From NCBI GenBank assembly GCA_009667805.1, contig CM019063.1:61837506-61901505 (forward strand): a stretch of 64,000 nt of DNA, given 5' to 3'. The position numbers and the translations under genes were made by a program. This document shows positions 42,592-54,751 of this stretch, one piece after another. Under the pieces are notes generated by a model. That model made no database searches, was not told the origin of the DNA, and saw only the letters and a program-made list of their open reading frames with translations. Position 1 is the first letter of the stretch. Every line of letters begins with the position of its first letter. The DNA is from Leptobrachium leishanense. Its lineage: Eukaryota > Chordata > Amphibia > Anura > Megophryidae.

Positions 42592-43530
42592 AATGTATTT
42601 ACGGCTGATAATTTCTTAAGCCTAAAACTGATGCATACAAACACAGATGAATAACTAGCAACTCGCAATCGCACAGTCAGATATGTCTACATACTGTATG
42701 TTAATACGTACCTAATATTTCATCCATTAAGGTGCGATTTAGGCACAAAAAAAATCATTATTGTGCCGGAACATCCTATTCTTTATAGACCAACATAAAA
42801 CATTAATTTTGATAGGGATCTTATATATTTGATTACATGTGGAAGTGAGGATGGAAACACTCCATTCCAGATCTTGGAATCTCATTTGTACCACGGATGT
42901 ATTTGTGTATTGTCGCTCCTGGACGACGTGAGTTCGTTTCCTTGTTATTGGTCAGCGTGCCTGGGGCATGTTTGTTTAGTAATGAAAGGTTTTATAGGCC
43001 GTTTGCTCGTTTCTAAGGCCCTCCATCAGAAAAGTGTCACTGAATCTAGATGTTGCATTTTCATTCACAAAAATATTTGCATCGCAACGGGGCGACCGGG
43101 AGGCGTTTAATTGTACTTTATGACAGGCAGTTTGTCACTCCCGTTTAATGGATGAAAACTCTTATCGCGATCCTGGTTTGAACTTGTTGCAGCCGTGAGT
43201 CTGTCATCTCCACCGCCGTTATGTCTTTCTAGTTACCTTTTGTTGACGACAAAAAACATGTAGGTATCCAGGGCAGGTGGTTAAACAGCTCAAAACTGTA
43301 TCAGTTCGTTAGGCAAGGTCGTCAATTAATACAGACACATGTCATGTTTGATTGCGTCGACGTGTGTAGCTACCGGCATGTGACTCACAAGAAGGAAGTC
43401 GTGAAACCGTATCCAATTTTGTCATGGGAATCATAAGGGATCTCGGCATTCTATAAAAAGAATAAATTGCTGTGCGTTATTGTAAGTTTCATAGAAATTT
43501 AGCAATAGTCCCAAAAAGTCAGGAAATATA
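42050..43530. other. Mostly non-repetitive intergenic sequence
   Basis: A TA microsatellite lies at 42549-42586. 42290-42415 contains a hairpin with CCAAATGGCTACGAAATTGC, a relative of the GGGGTTATTC MITEs. From about 42600 to 43500 I see neither transposon ends nor a codable exon. The ORF at 42829-43110 has no resemblance. Confidence 0.45.
42549..42586. repeat. TA dinucleotide microsatellite
   Basis: About 19 TA units in a row. Confidence 0.95.
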
Positions 43531-43719
43531 CAGGGTGTCCATAAAGTCTCTTTACAATTTCAAAAATTTATTACAAAGGCAAATGAACACAGATAAGTGA
43601 AAAAATATTACAAAATGAGACGTATATAGTTAAGGTTTTTTGCCTCATTTAATGCACCTCTATATGGGCACCATTAGTTGCACGAAGCACATCAAGACTC
43701 GCTGCGGGACAGAGGGTGA

Positions 43720-43980
43720 ATATGTGATGTGTTTTTTATTTTTTAGCCTGGTGTTAACGGATTCTGCAGAAGCGGACTCCGTTAACACCAAGTCCTGGCT
43801 CTGGTTAACTTTTCGCTGACCAGAGCCAGGCGTTAATCAGCATTGGGACTTTGTAATCCTTGAAAAAGGCCCCTGTGAGGGCCGAAACGTCGGCTGGTGC
43901 CATTGGGCACATTATTTTAATGCATACTCAATAAACCATTGATTTTTATTCTGTGACCTAAGTCTTGGAGTGCGTTATAT
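43720..43980. repeat. CGAAACGTCGG module with hairpins and AATAAA
   Basis: A hairpin GGTGTTAACGGATTCTGC with its complement CCGTTAACACCA, then CCTGTGAGGGCCGAAACGTC (43872) and AATAAA at 43930-43935. A similar order is seen at 7010-7100 and 39255-39330. Class unknown. Confidence 0.6.
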
Positions 43981-43984
43981 ATAT

Positions 43985-45562
<1,578 letters not shown>

Positions 45563-45564
45563 TA

Positions 45565-46794
45565 TGTAGTGCTACTCCCGCGAGAGCCGCTGAATTTGAC
45601 GGGCCTTCTGTCTCACTCCAGTGATTACCCACCTCCACCTACGGTGCCAAGTAATACCAAGACAAGATTACTTTAAATAAAAAGGGGTTTATTAGGACTA
45701 GCGAGCAAACCCTTTGTAGGACAAATTAATCAACAGTATAACAGTATTGAAAGAGTTAATTCAGCATCACTATTCAACACAATGATGAATGAACAAGACG
45801 ACAATCTTTACCATACTTCAATGCAGTTAGACAATAATCAATGTAACCGATATCAATAACCTATCTAAACCTTGTACCTTCTATCTAACCAATGGCCAGT
45901 GGAAATTACACAAAGTCGCGAGTATGCTAGCGTTGGGGCCCTTTGACTTCTGTCGTTGGGTACCTTTAAACGTGCAACCACATTTGTATTCCACAATATG
46001 AGAAAGAAATCTTCGCAAAGTGTCACATGGTAACAAGATTGGCAAACTGCAGCGATCCTCCTTTTAACTGGGGCTGCACAGGCAGTAGAACTAGGCCGGA
46101 CAGTAAAGTTAGCAATCTTAACTCGCGCAGGGTAGCCAAATTCCTCTCTCCATTAGATACACTCACTCCTTCCCCGCTGGACGGTAGCTGGATCGCTATC
46201 TCTAGCACTGGAAGGACACGAGGACAACTGGATCTCTCTCCGTTGGACGCACGAGGACAGCCGGATCTCTTCTCAGCTGGATAAACTCAATCGCTCCCTC
46301 TGTCACTGGAAACACACAAAGTCCGCCGGACCCCATCTCCGCTGTATGCACAAGGACAGCCGGATCTTTGCTCCGCTGGTACTGGCAACACGTAAGGGCA
46401 ACTGAATCTCTCCTTCGTTGGGCACACAAGGGCAGCCGCATGCACGATCCGCAACACAGGACCGTTCACGCCGCCCATATCGTCCACACTGGCTTCTCCT
46501 CGCTCTGCACATGCACCTTCTCTCCTGGAAAACGCCGGCTTCCCTCAGGCACTGCTGGGAGGTGTAGTTCTCTTCCTGACAAATTGCATTAGGCCCTTTG
46601 TAATTGAAACTACATGTTCCAGAATCCTTGCAATCCTTTCCATCTTCCTGTCTTAAACAACTTCCTTTACCAGTGAAGAAAAAGGGAGGTGGGAAAGTCC
46701 TCCGCAGCTGTAACAAGCTGCATTTCTCAGTCCAAGCCTGGGACACAGCGAAACACAATAACACACACACCGTTCAAGTAGCCTGCGCGACACA
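45565..46794. other. Interior of the mariner-like element
   Basis: No transposase. An imperfect tandem repeat at about 46180-46450 is built on GACGCACGAGGACAGCCGGA and GGATCTCTCTCCGTTGG. ORFs over it (46202-46770) are periodic artefacts. Confidence 0.6.
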
Positions 46795-46909
46795 TATACT
46801 GTATATACGTCTCATTTTGAAATAATTTTCACTTATCTGTCTCTACATTTTCCTTTGTAATAATTTTTAGAAATTGTAAAGAGACTTTATGGACACCTTG
46901 TATGATTAA

Positions 46910-47541
46910 AGGGACACTCTACTCGTCCTGACAAGGGTACAGTTATAAAGACGACAGGGTGTGTAGAGTCTCCCACCTTCGACTCCCCCAGCTCCCCCGA
47001 TCTGGAGATATCGCTGGGTGAAGTTGAGGAGTTTCCTCCTCGTAAACCAGCATCACCAGCAGCCGGGGTTTTTTAAGTTGCTCGCTGCCGGTCACCAGAT
47101 CTGTCACTAGTGACGTCGGCACGCAAAGCTTGTGCCAACATTACCTTCTCAGAGACCAATCGCGGTAGTTAGACATCTCACAGAGGCAATGATCGTTTGG
47201 ATCTTTGCGTGCGCGAACCTCTAATCCTTCACTCTGTGCAGGCGCTACAGAACCTCCGTATGGAAAGTGCATGAGTCCCATAGCTCTGCGCAACTTGAAG
47301 TTCCTACACTACGCAAGTTGCAGTGGAGTGCAAATTGGATTTGAAAGTTTCAGGGGCTTCCAGGTTAGGGAGTTAGTGAGCCGAAGAGGAGAAGAAGCGC
47401 ACAGCGAGGGACAAAAGGTGAGTAAAATCACTGAATATGGAAAAAAATCATAATAATAATTGGGCAGAAGCTGTCAGCCACCTCTGTCCAATAATTTAAG
47501 GGGCAAAAAAAGAAAACTCTATTTTTTAATAGAGTGTTCCT
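46910..47541. mobile_element. TTAA MITE with AGGGACACTCTA ends
   Basis: TTAA at 46906-46909 precedes AGGGACACTCTACTCG; the right end TAATAGAGTGTTCCT precedes TTAA at 47542-47545. 632 bp, non-coding; the internal GTTTCCTCCTCGTAAACCAG part resembles 33690-33730. Confidence 0.8.
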
Positions 47542-47555
47542 TTAATAAAATTCTA

Positions 47556-47729
47556 GAGCGGTATTTCCCAACCCTGTCCCCAGGGTCCAGGACAGGTTTG
47601 CAGAAGCAGAGCACAGGTGATATGATTTGCTGCTCAGTGTTTGCAGGATTCAGTCTGCATTTCCCCAAGGCAATCCTTAAAACCTGTCCTATTAGGGGGA
47701 CCTGAGGAGCAGGGTTGGGAAACACTCCT
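47556..47729. mobile_element. MITE with TTTCCCAACCCTG ends
   Basis: GCGGTATTTCCCAACCCTG on the left mirrors CAGGGTTGGGAAACACTCC on the right. The interior GATTCAGTCTGCATTTCCCC matches 15509 and, reversed, 48017. Confidence 0.8.
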
Positions 47730-47948
47730 CCAGAGAATATTTAGACATTTTTGCTGGGGAAAACGTAGTCCTTCTCCAATCCATGGGTTGGTTCCTATAT
47801 TTTTTTGCATAAGTAAAATATTTGTATGGTCGTGTTTTACCATTCTTTACTGCCCGGCCTAGACCCGACCTCCAAAAAAGGTCAGGGCTATGTGTGAGGT
47901 ATGGGTGGTTTTATAGGCACTGCTTGACTAGTATATTTGAACTGGCTA

Positions 47949-48138
47949 GAGCAGTGTTTCTCACCTCCGGTCCTCAGGTCCCTCTAACAGGCCAGATTTT
48001 AAGGATTGCCTTAGGGAAATGCAGACTGAATCCTGCAATCACTGAGCAGCAAATCGTATCACGGGTGCTGTGCTTCACATATCCTGCAGATCTGACCTGT
48101 TTGTGGGTCCTGTGAACTAGAGTTGAGAAATACTGGAT
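47949..48138. mobile_element. MITE with GCAGTGTTTCTCACC end, same family inverted
   Basis: AGAGCAGTGTTTCTCACCTC mirrors GAGTTGAGAAATACTGGAT. The interior GGGAAATGCAGACTGAATCC is the complement of the motif in the copies at 15406 and 47556. Confidence 0.75.
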
Positions 48139-48977
48139 TAGAGGACAATTTGCGGGATCTCCTGATCCCCACTCCAACCTGGTGATCCTTTTGGTTTCCC
48201 CGATCTTCCTGGGGGTCAATGGCATTCTTGGTCATCAAGGTTTTTGTCCTACTGGCCCACTGGCCAATACCAGCCTGCTTCCAAGACATTAACTGAGGGC
48301 CCTATTACATTCTTCACGCAAAAATGCACGGTAAACATATGAATTTTTGCACGAAGCGTTAAACGTTAACGCGCGTAAATTAACGCTGGTATTACAATCC
48401 TTGCGCATTATTTCATCCATCAAAAAATATCGCATCTAAAAAAGACGCACAAAAACGTGCGCGCATTTATGTTGTGCGCAGAAATCGGTGTGCGGACTGT
48501 TTTTTAACACGATTCAACCAATCAGAATTAAGAACCACAATTTTCTCACGTTAAGTTTTTGCGCCTGTCAAAGTCAATCTGCGCATATATGCTGCAGCAA
48601 TAATAAAAACACACACAACTTCTCCATTTTATTGTTTGGGGATGTGTAGAATGTGTAACTATACTGTACTGTATTTTTTTTTTTGGGCTGGTGTATTTGG
48701 TTTCGGCCAGGACGTTCAGATTTGCCGTTACCACTAGGGATAAGCTGTTCGGTTCGATCGGTTCGGAGTTCGATTCGAACATCGCCTGTTCACATGTTCG
48801 CAAACTACGAACATTTCCACGTGTTCGCTGCATGTTCGCCCACAATGCACCACAATGCACTTTTCCACTGGCCTGAAGCTTGTAATTGGCTACAGACTAT
48901 GCCAATCACGGCTCAGAGTCCTGATTGGGCAAATTTTGCCCAATCATGGGCTCACAGAGCTAAGTCCCGCAGCACAC

Positions 48978-48983
48978 TATATA
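48978..48983 (+). promoter_or_regulatory. Candidate TATA box of the hAT transposase
   Basis: TATATA lies in CACTATATAGGGCTT, about 240 bases inside the element and upstream of the repeats and transposase start. Position and sequence suggest a promoter; this is inference. Confidence 0.4.
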
Positions 48984-49059
48984 GGGCTTCACATAGCGCT
49001 TCAGCATGTGTTTTTTGAGAGGAGATTGTTGTGATAGTGTGTGTTTTCACTGCCAGTCT

Positions 49060-49650
49060 GCCACCAGCTATTGGGGGGGGGGGCTCATTTCTACAAAATA
49101 TCTGGGAAATGAATTGTTCTAATCTGTGTGTTCTCACTGCCACCAAGTATTTGGGGGGTCTCATTTCTATAAAATATCTGGGAATTGTTGTAATCTTTGT
49201 GTTCTCACTGCCACCAGCAATTTTGGGGGTCAGTAATTTATACAAAATATCTGGGAATTGTTCTAATCTTTGTGTTCTCACTGCCACCAGCAGTTTTGGG
49301 GGTCAGTCATTTCTACAAAATATCTGGGAATTGTGGTAATCTGTGTGTTCTCACTGCCACCAAGTACTTTGGGGGTCTCATTTCTACAAAATATCTGGGA
49401 ATTGTTCTAATCTTTGTGTTCTCACTGCCACCAAGTATTTGGGGGGTCTCATTTCTATAAAATATCTGGGAATTGTTGTAATCTTTGTGTTCTCACTGCC
49501 ACCAGCAATTTTGGGGGTGTCATTTCTACAAAATATCTGGGAATTGTTCTAATCTTTGTGTTCTCACTGCCACCTAGTATTTTGAGGGTGTCATTTCTAC
49601 AAAATATCTGGGAATTGTTCTAATCTGTGTGTTCTCACTGCCGCCCATCA
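49060..49650. repeat. 72-bp tandem repeat upstream of the transposase
   Basis: About eight units with TACAAAATATCTGGGAATTG, then TGTGTTCTCACTGCCACC spaced every 71-73 bases. More diverged units with GTTTCTGGGAATTGTAAT continue to about 49960. Not coding. Confidence 0.93.
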
Positions 49651-50042
49651 GGGGGTCTCACTGATTCATAGGAGGTTTCTGGGAATTTTAATCTATGTCT
49701 TCTCACTGCCAGCTATCAGGGGTTCCCACATACTTCTTGCAGATTTCTGCATATTGTAATCTGTGTCTTGTTACTGTTGCCAGCTATCAGGGGGTCCTAT
49801 CAGGGGGTCTCACTGACTTGTAGATGGTTTCTGGGAATTGTAATTTGTGTCTTGTCACTGTCACCCATCAGGGGGTCTCACTGATTTATAGGAGGTTTTT
49901 GGGAATTGTAATCTGTGTCTTGTCACTGGCTGCCAGCTATCAGGGTGTCTCACTGAGTTATACCAGAGTTCTGGAAATCTTTAATCTTTATAACAGAGTT
50001 GAATCAGAGTTCTGTATATCTTTAATCTATATATCACTCACC

Positions 50043-53000
50043 ATGTCAGAAAGACCAAAAAGGACAGGCAGACGCTCCCAGGCACAGATAAGAGGGCAAG
50101 CAGCCTCTGTGTCGGGAGGCTGTGCCTCTGGTCATCGTGGATGTGGTGCATCCTCTGCAGGGGCACACTTGTCCTTTCTAACTGGTGCTGGCCGTCTTAA
50201 GCAGCAGCAACATACAGAGGATTTGGTGGATTGGCTAACAGGCCATCCTCATCCTCCGAGTCCTCTTGCCAGCCAGGCTTGTAGTGCTTTACAGTCCACC
50301 TCACCTGCCAAAGCATCTAATGCAGCCTCCATGTCCACAGCTACTCCTGTTGTAGCCTCACTATCACACACAGAGGAGTCAGCTGAATTGTTTGACTACA
50401 ATGACAGTGACATGCTGCTTGAGGATGCGCAGCAACTACAGTGCTCTGATTCAATCTCTGAGGTTGAGGAAGGGAGTATAATCAACCTAGAGGAAGGGGG
50501 TGCCAGTGATGACACACAAATAACTGGCACTCATGTTGCCCCAGCAGCTGCAGCATACTGCCAAGTTGGCTCCAGTGACAAGGAGATAGGGGGTGATGAC
50601 AATGATGATGAGGTCACTGACTCCACCTGGGTGCCTGATCGAACAGAGGAGTCAAGTAAGGAGGAGGCACAACAAACACGAGGCACAACATCCTCTATGA
50701 CCAACCGTAGCATTAGCCAGTCCAAGGCATCAGATGTCAGAGCTGCTCAGGTGCAGAGCACTGTTGTCTCAAAGCACACATCCAGGAACTCTGCTGTCTG
50801 GGAGCTCTTTAAAAATGTGCAGTAGACCGCACCATTGTTATTTGTAATCTATGTCAGATGAGGCTCAAGCGTGGGAAAGACACCGGATGCTTGGGTACCA
50901 CGTGCTTGAGGCGACATATAACCACCTGCCACGCATCCTGTTGGCGCAACACTTTGCGTAGGTCCTCCTCACCTGTCTCTACCCCTACTATATGTCCTGC
51001 CATGTCATTGACTCCAACCTCCACTGACAGGGATGATGCTACAGTAATGGATGTACCAGGTCCTTCCTCACAATGTGACAGCATCCCATCAGCTGAAGAT
51101 TTACACAGTCAGATTACGTTGCCCCAGCTGCTGCAGCATAAGAAAAAATATATTCCCAACCATCCCCAAGCACAGCATCTAAATGCCAGCTTAGCAAAAT
51201 CACTTGCATTACAGCTGCTGCCTTTCCAGCTGGTGGACTCTGCTTCCTTCCGTGAATTTGCTGAATGTGCTGTACCACAGTGGCAGGTACCAAAACGCCA
51301 TTACTTTTCATGGAAGGCCATTCCAGCTCTATACCAGCACGTGGGAGACAATGTTATCGAGTCATTGGGAAAGGCAGTCAGCAGCAAGGTGCATGTGACT
51401 TTAGACATGTGGTCCAGCAAGCATGGACAGGGCCGTTACATTTCCTTCATGGCATACTGGGTAACTCTGATTGCAGCTGGGAGGGATCCAAGACGGGGCT
51501 CTGTGCTGGAGCTTTTTCATCCACCACGCCTCTAGAAAGCTGCTTGTATGAGGTCTGTCTGCTCCACCACCACCACCTCTCCCTCTTCCTCCTCCTCCTC
51601 CTTCTCTGTCTCTGGCAAAGTGGCAGTTAAACTGACTCGTGACAAGGGCTACACAATGGCTCAAGCAAAAAGATGCCATACTGTGCTTGAGCTGGTTTGT
51701 TTAGAGGACAGGAGCCACACCGGGCCAGAAATTCTGTCAGCTCTGCAGGGCCAGGTGCAGAGATGGTTAACACCATGCCAGCTTGAGCTGGGAATGGTCG
51801 TCTGTGATAATGGCAGCAACCTTCTCTCCACCCTACGCCTGGGTAAGTTGATGCATGTACCATGCCTAGCACATGTCCTGAATCTGGTGGTACAGCGTTT
51901 CCTAACCAAGTACCCAGGACTGGCAGAGCTTCTCAGCCAGGCCATAAAAGTCTGCAGCCACTTCAGGCGGTCATTCCCAGCAAGCGTTCGCCTGGCAGAA
52001 ATTCAAAGAGAATTCCACCTTCCCACAAACCGTCTGATCTGTGACATGCCCACCAGGTGGAACTCGACATTAGCAATGTTGCAGTATCTGCACAAGCAGC
52101 AGAGGGCCATCAACGAGTACCTGTGTGAGTATGGCACAAGGACAGGTTCAGGTCAACTTGTTTTTTTTTCCCCCCGCAGTGGCTGATGATCAAGGATGCA
52201 TGCACTGTACTGTCACCATTTGAGGAGGCAACGAGGATGGTTTGCAGGGACAGTGCATGCATCAGTGACACAATTCCTTTAGTTTTCCTGCTGGAGCGCA
52301 CTCTGCGGGGAATTATAGATGTGGCTCTAGAAGCAGAGCAGCGGGAGGAAGAGGAGGCCTTCCCTAGCTCTCAAGGCCCCAGTCTTTCCACAGACCATAT
52401 TCCAGCGGGTCCTCCTCAGATCAGACAGGAGGAGGATGAGGAGGAGGAGGAATATTTAAGTAGTGGGGGCATTGAAGGTGGGGATTCTTCAAGGGAGGGT
52501 TTTGTGTGCCCAGAAACACATGGACTAGTATGTGGCTGGGAGGAGCACGATGGGGTCATCCTCATTGACCAGGAAGACTCGGAAGCTAATGCCACCTCCA
52601 ACCTACGTTGCATGGGCTCCCTTATCCTGAAAAGCCTGGTAAAGGACCCCAGGATTCGTGCTATCAAGGAGAGGGATCATTACTGGTTGGCAAGCCTTCT
52701 TGATCCACGATACAAGGGCAAAGTTGCAGAGCTCATCCTACCCGCACAGAGGGAGCACAGGATGAAAAAACTTGAGGACGCTCTAAAGCGACACTTGTGT
52801 AACACCTCAGAGGAATAGTGGTGAAGGCCGGGGACGCTTGACTGATGCCTTTTTATATTTTTTTTAAGTCCACGATGCCCAGGGACGTCAAATGTAGGGA
52901 CCCATTGCCAGCGTCTTCACCGTATGGTGCAGGACTACCTAGGGGCAAGGGCAGACCTGGATACCTTTCCAGCAGAAGATCCACTGGCTTACTGGGTGTT

Positions 53001-53214
53001 GAGATTGGATCACTGGCCAGAACTTAGCCAATATGCTATGCAGCTACTAGGTTGCCCTTCATCCAGCGTGCTTTCTGAAAGGACGTTCAGTGCCGCTGGA
53101 GGGTTTGTCACAGACAAAAGAGTACATCTGTCCACCGACTCTGTAGACCAGCTGACATTTATAAAAGTGAATCAGTCCTGGATCAGCAGCTTTCAATCCC
53201 TGATGCTGACGTAA
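50043..53214 (+). pseudogene. hAT transposase with BED finger, two frameshifts and two stops
   Basis: The likely start is ATG 50043 (MSERPKRTGRRSQAQIRG) in an ACCATGT context. Residues to about 260 are Ser/Glu-rich. SAVWELFKNVQ then meets a TAG at 50823-50825 with a frame change. The BED zinc finger continues as RTIVICNLCQMRLKRGKD and CLRRHITTCH (50826-50930), with Cys-x2-Cys and His-x4-His. The RNase H-like core shows VTLDMWSSKHGQGRYISF, a TAG at 51533-51535, then MVVCDNGSNLLSTLRLGKLM and VPCLAHVLNLVVQRFL, and PTRWNSTLAMLQYLHKQ. A frame change lies in a T9C6 run (about 52157-52176), followed by WLMIKDACTVLSPFEEATRM and WLASLLDPRYKGK. A TAG lies at 52816. The C-terminal dimerisation region reads DPLAYWVLRLDHWPELSQYA and SSVLSERTFSAAGGF. 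Inactive as it stands, but all domains remain. Confidence 0.94.
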
Positions 53215-53254
53215 CTGAATAGATCGGGGATCTCTTCTGCATTCACAAAACCTC

Positions 53255-53860
53255 CACCACTGAACTCTTCCACAATACCACAAAGGGGTTACGGTGTGAA
53301 GGCACTTGCTGCCACGAAAGGCACATTATTTCGGTGCACTGACGCCTGTACCAGATTTATATCATTTTAATTTTTTGGACTGCAGGGTCCAACCCTGCAC
53401 TCTTCCACAATACCACAAAAGGGTTACGGTGTTAAGGCACTTGCTGCCACGAAAGGCACATTATTTCGGTGCACTGACGCCTGTACCAGATTTATATCAT
53501 TTAAATTTTTTGGACTGCAGGGTCCAAGCCTGCACTCTTCCACAATACCACAAAAGGGTTACGGTGTGAAGGCACTTGCTGCCACGAAAGGCACAATATT
53601 TGGGTGCACTGACGTCTGTACCAGATTTATATCATTTTAATTTTTTGGACCGCAGGGTCCAACCCTGCACTCTTCCACAATACCACAAAAGGGTTACGGT
53701 GTTAAGGCACTTGCTGCCATGAAAGGCACAATATTTGGGTGCACTGACGCCTGTACCAGATTTATATCATTTTAATTTTTTGGAACGCAGGGTCCAACCC
53801 TGCACTCTTCCACAATACCAGAGAGGGGTTACGGTGTGACGGCACTGTTGCCGACACTAA
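53255..53860. repeat. 136-bp tandem repeat downstream of the transposase
   Basis: Four full units and a partial one, each with CTCTTCCACAATACCACAAA, GGTTACGGTGTTAAGGCACT and GCACTGACGCCTGTACCAGA. Units are about 95% alike by eye. Confidence 0.92.
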
Positions 53861-54751
53861 AGGCCCAATTTTAAAGCACCTATTGTTACTTTCATCCAAA
53901 GCCCGCATAAGTTTCACCATAATTTAGCCAAAAAAAATCACTAAACTTGTTCTGTGTGTCCTAAAATGTCTCCTCTTTTAATACAGACTGCCGCCCCAAG
54001 CAGTTGTTTATGAATAGTTTAAAGGAAAACCGTTTACCGTCATTTGAAACGTCATTTTTTTTTTAAATGTTTCTATACATCCTACATATCCGCCACTTCA
54101 CGGGCAGGTTATGGGGACCTCCTAGGCACGATATTTGAAGGAATTTTTCGTTTTTATTTTTAACCCTTATTTCATGGAAAACTCACTGTCCCTTTAAAAA
54201 CGTTTTTTTTGAAAACTTTTTGTCCTTGTTTCCTGTCCCGCAGGGCACTACCCGGACCCCCATACACCTTTTATGGCAAATATCTTGCATATATGCCCTC
54301 TTGCAGGGCACTCTAAAAACCGAACTTTTGAGTCCCATTGACTTGCATTGAGTTCGGTTCGTGTTCGCGTTCGAACTCGAACTTTTGAAATTGTTCGAGT
54401 TCGAATGTGAACCGAACACAGAGGTGTTCGGCTCATCCCTAGTTACCACCAGCTTTTAGAAGTCGTTAAAATTATGCGCGCAAACGCTGTGCGTTAAATT
54501 TTGCACATCGATTGTAATACTATCCGCGTACCAGTGCACAAACGCATTTGCACTCACAATGTTAAGTATAGGACGCGCGCAGTACAGTAAACTCACGCAG
54601 CATTCACACAGGTTCACCCGGGGTAGACGATTACGTGCGTTTGTTCCGCTGACATTGTCATACGACGTTCAGCACAAAGGGTTTTGCCCGTCGCGTTAAT
54701 GCGTTTTTGCGCAAGTGCAAACGTTTGCGTGAAGATTGTAATAGGCCCTGA

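Larger units (their letters stand above)
48735..54441 (+). mobile_element. 5.7-kb hAT transposon with decayed transposase, TSD GTTACCAC
   Basis: Left end TAGGGATAAGCTGTTCGG; mirrored right end TAGGGATGAGCCGAACACC. GTTACCAC is duplicated exactly at 48727-48734 and 54442-54449. Subterminal GTTCGAACTCGAAC-type motifs invert repeatedly at both ends (48755-48840, 54340-54420), as at other hAT transposase-binding ends. In order: putative promoter, 72-bp repeats, transposase, 136-bp repeats, end. Confidence 0.96.
48297..54748. mobile_element. MITE of the GGGCCCTATTACATTCT family, copy 4, TSD TGA, split by a hAT
   Basis: Left end GGGCCCTATTACATTCTTCA, right end GAAGATTGTAATAGGCCC. TGA is duplicated at 48294-48296 and 54749-54751. 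The outer parts (48297-48734 and 54450-54748) match 14289-15016. The insert is the 5.7-kb hAT at 48735-54441. Confidence 0.88.

Noticed and set aside
46202..46770. Cysteine- and arginine-rich ORFs on the - strand
   Set aside because: They read an imperfect tandem repeat inside the mariner-like element.
49060..49650. Regularly spaced repeats resembling a CRISPR array
   Set aside because: The whole 72-bp unit is repeated, with no unique spacers, and it lies in a eukaryotic hAT transposon.
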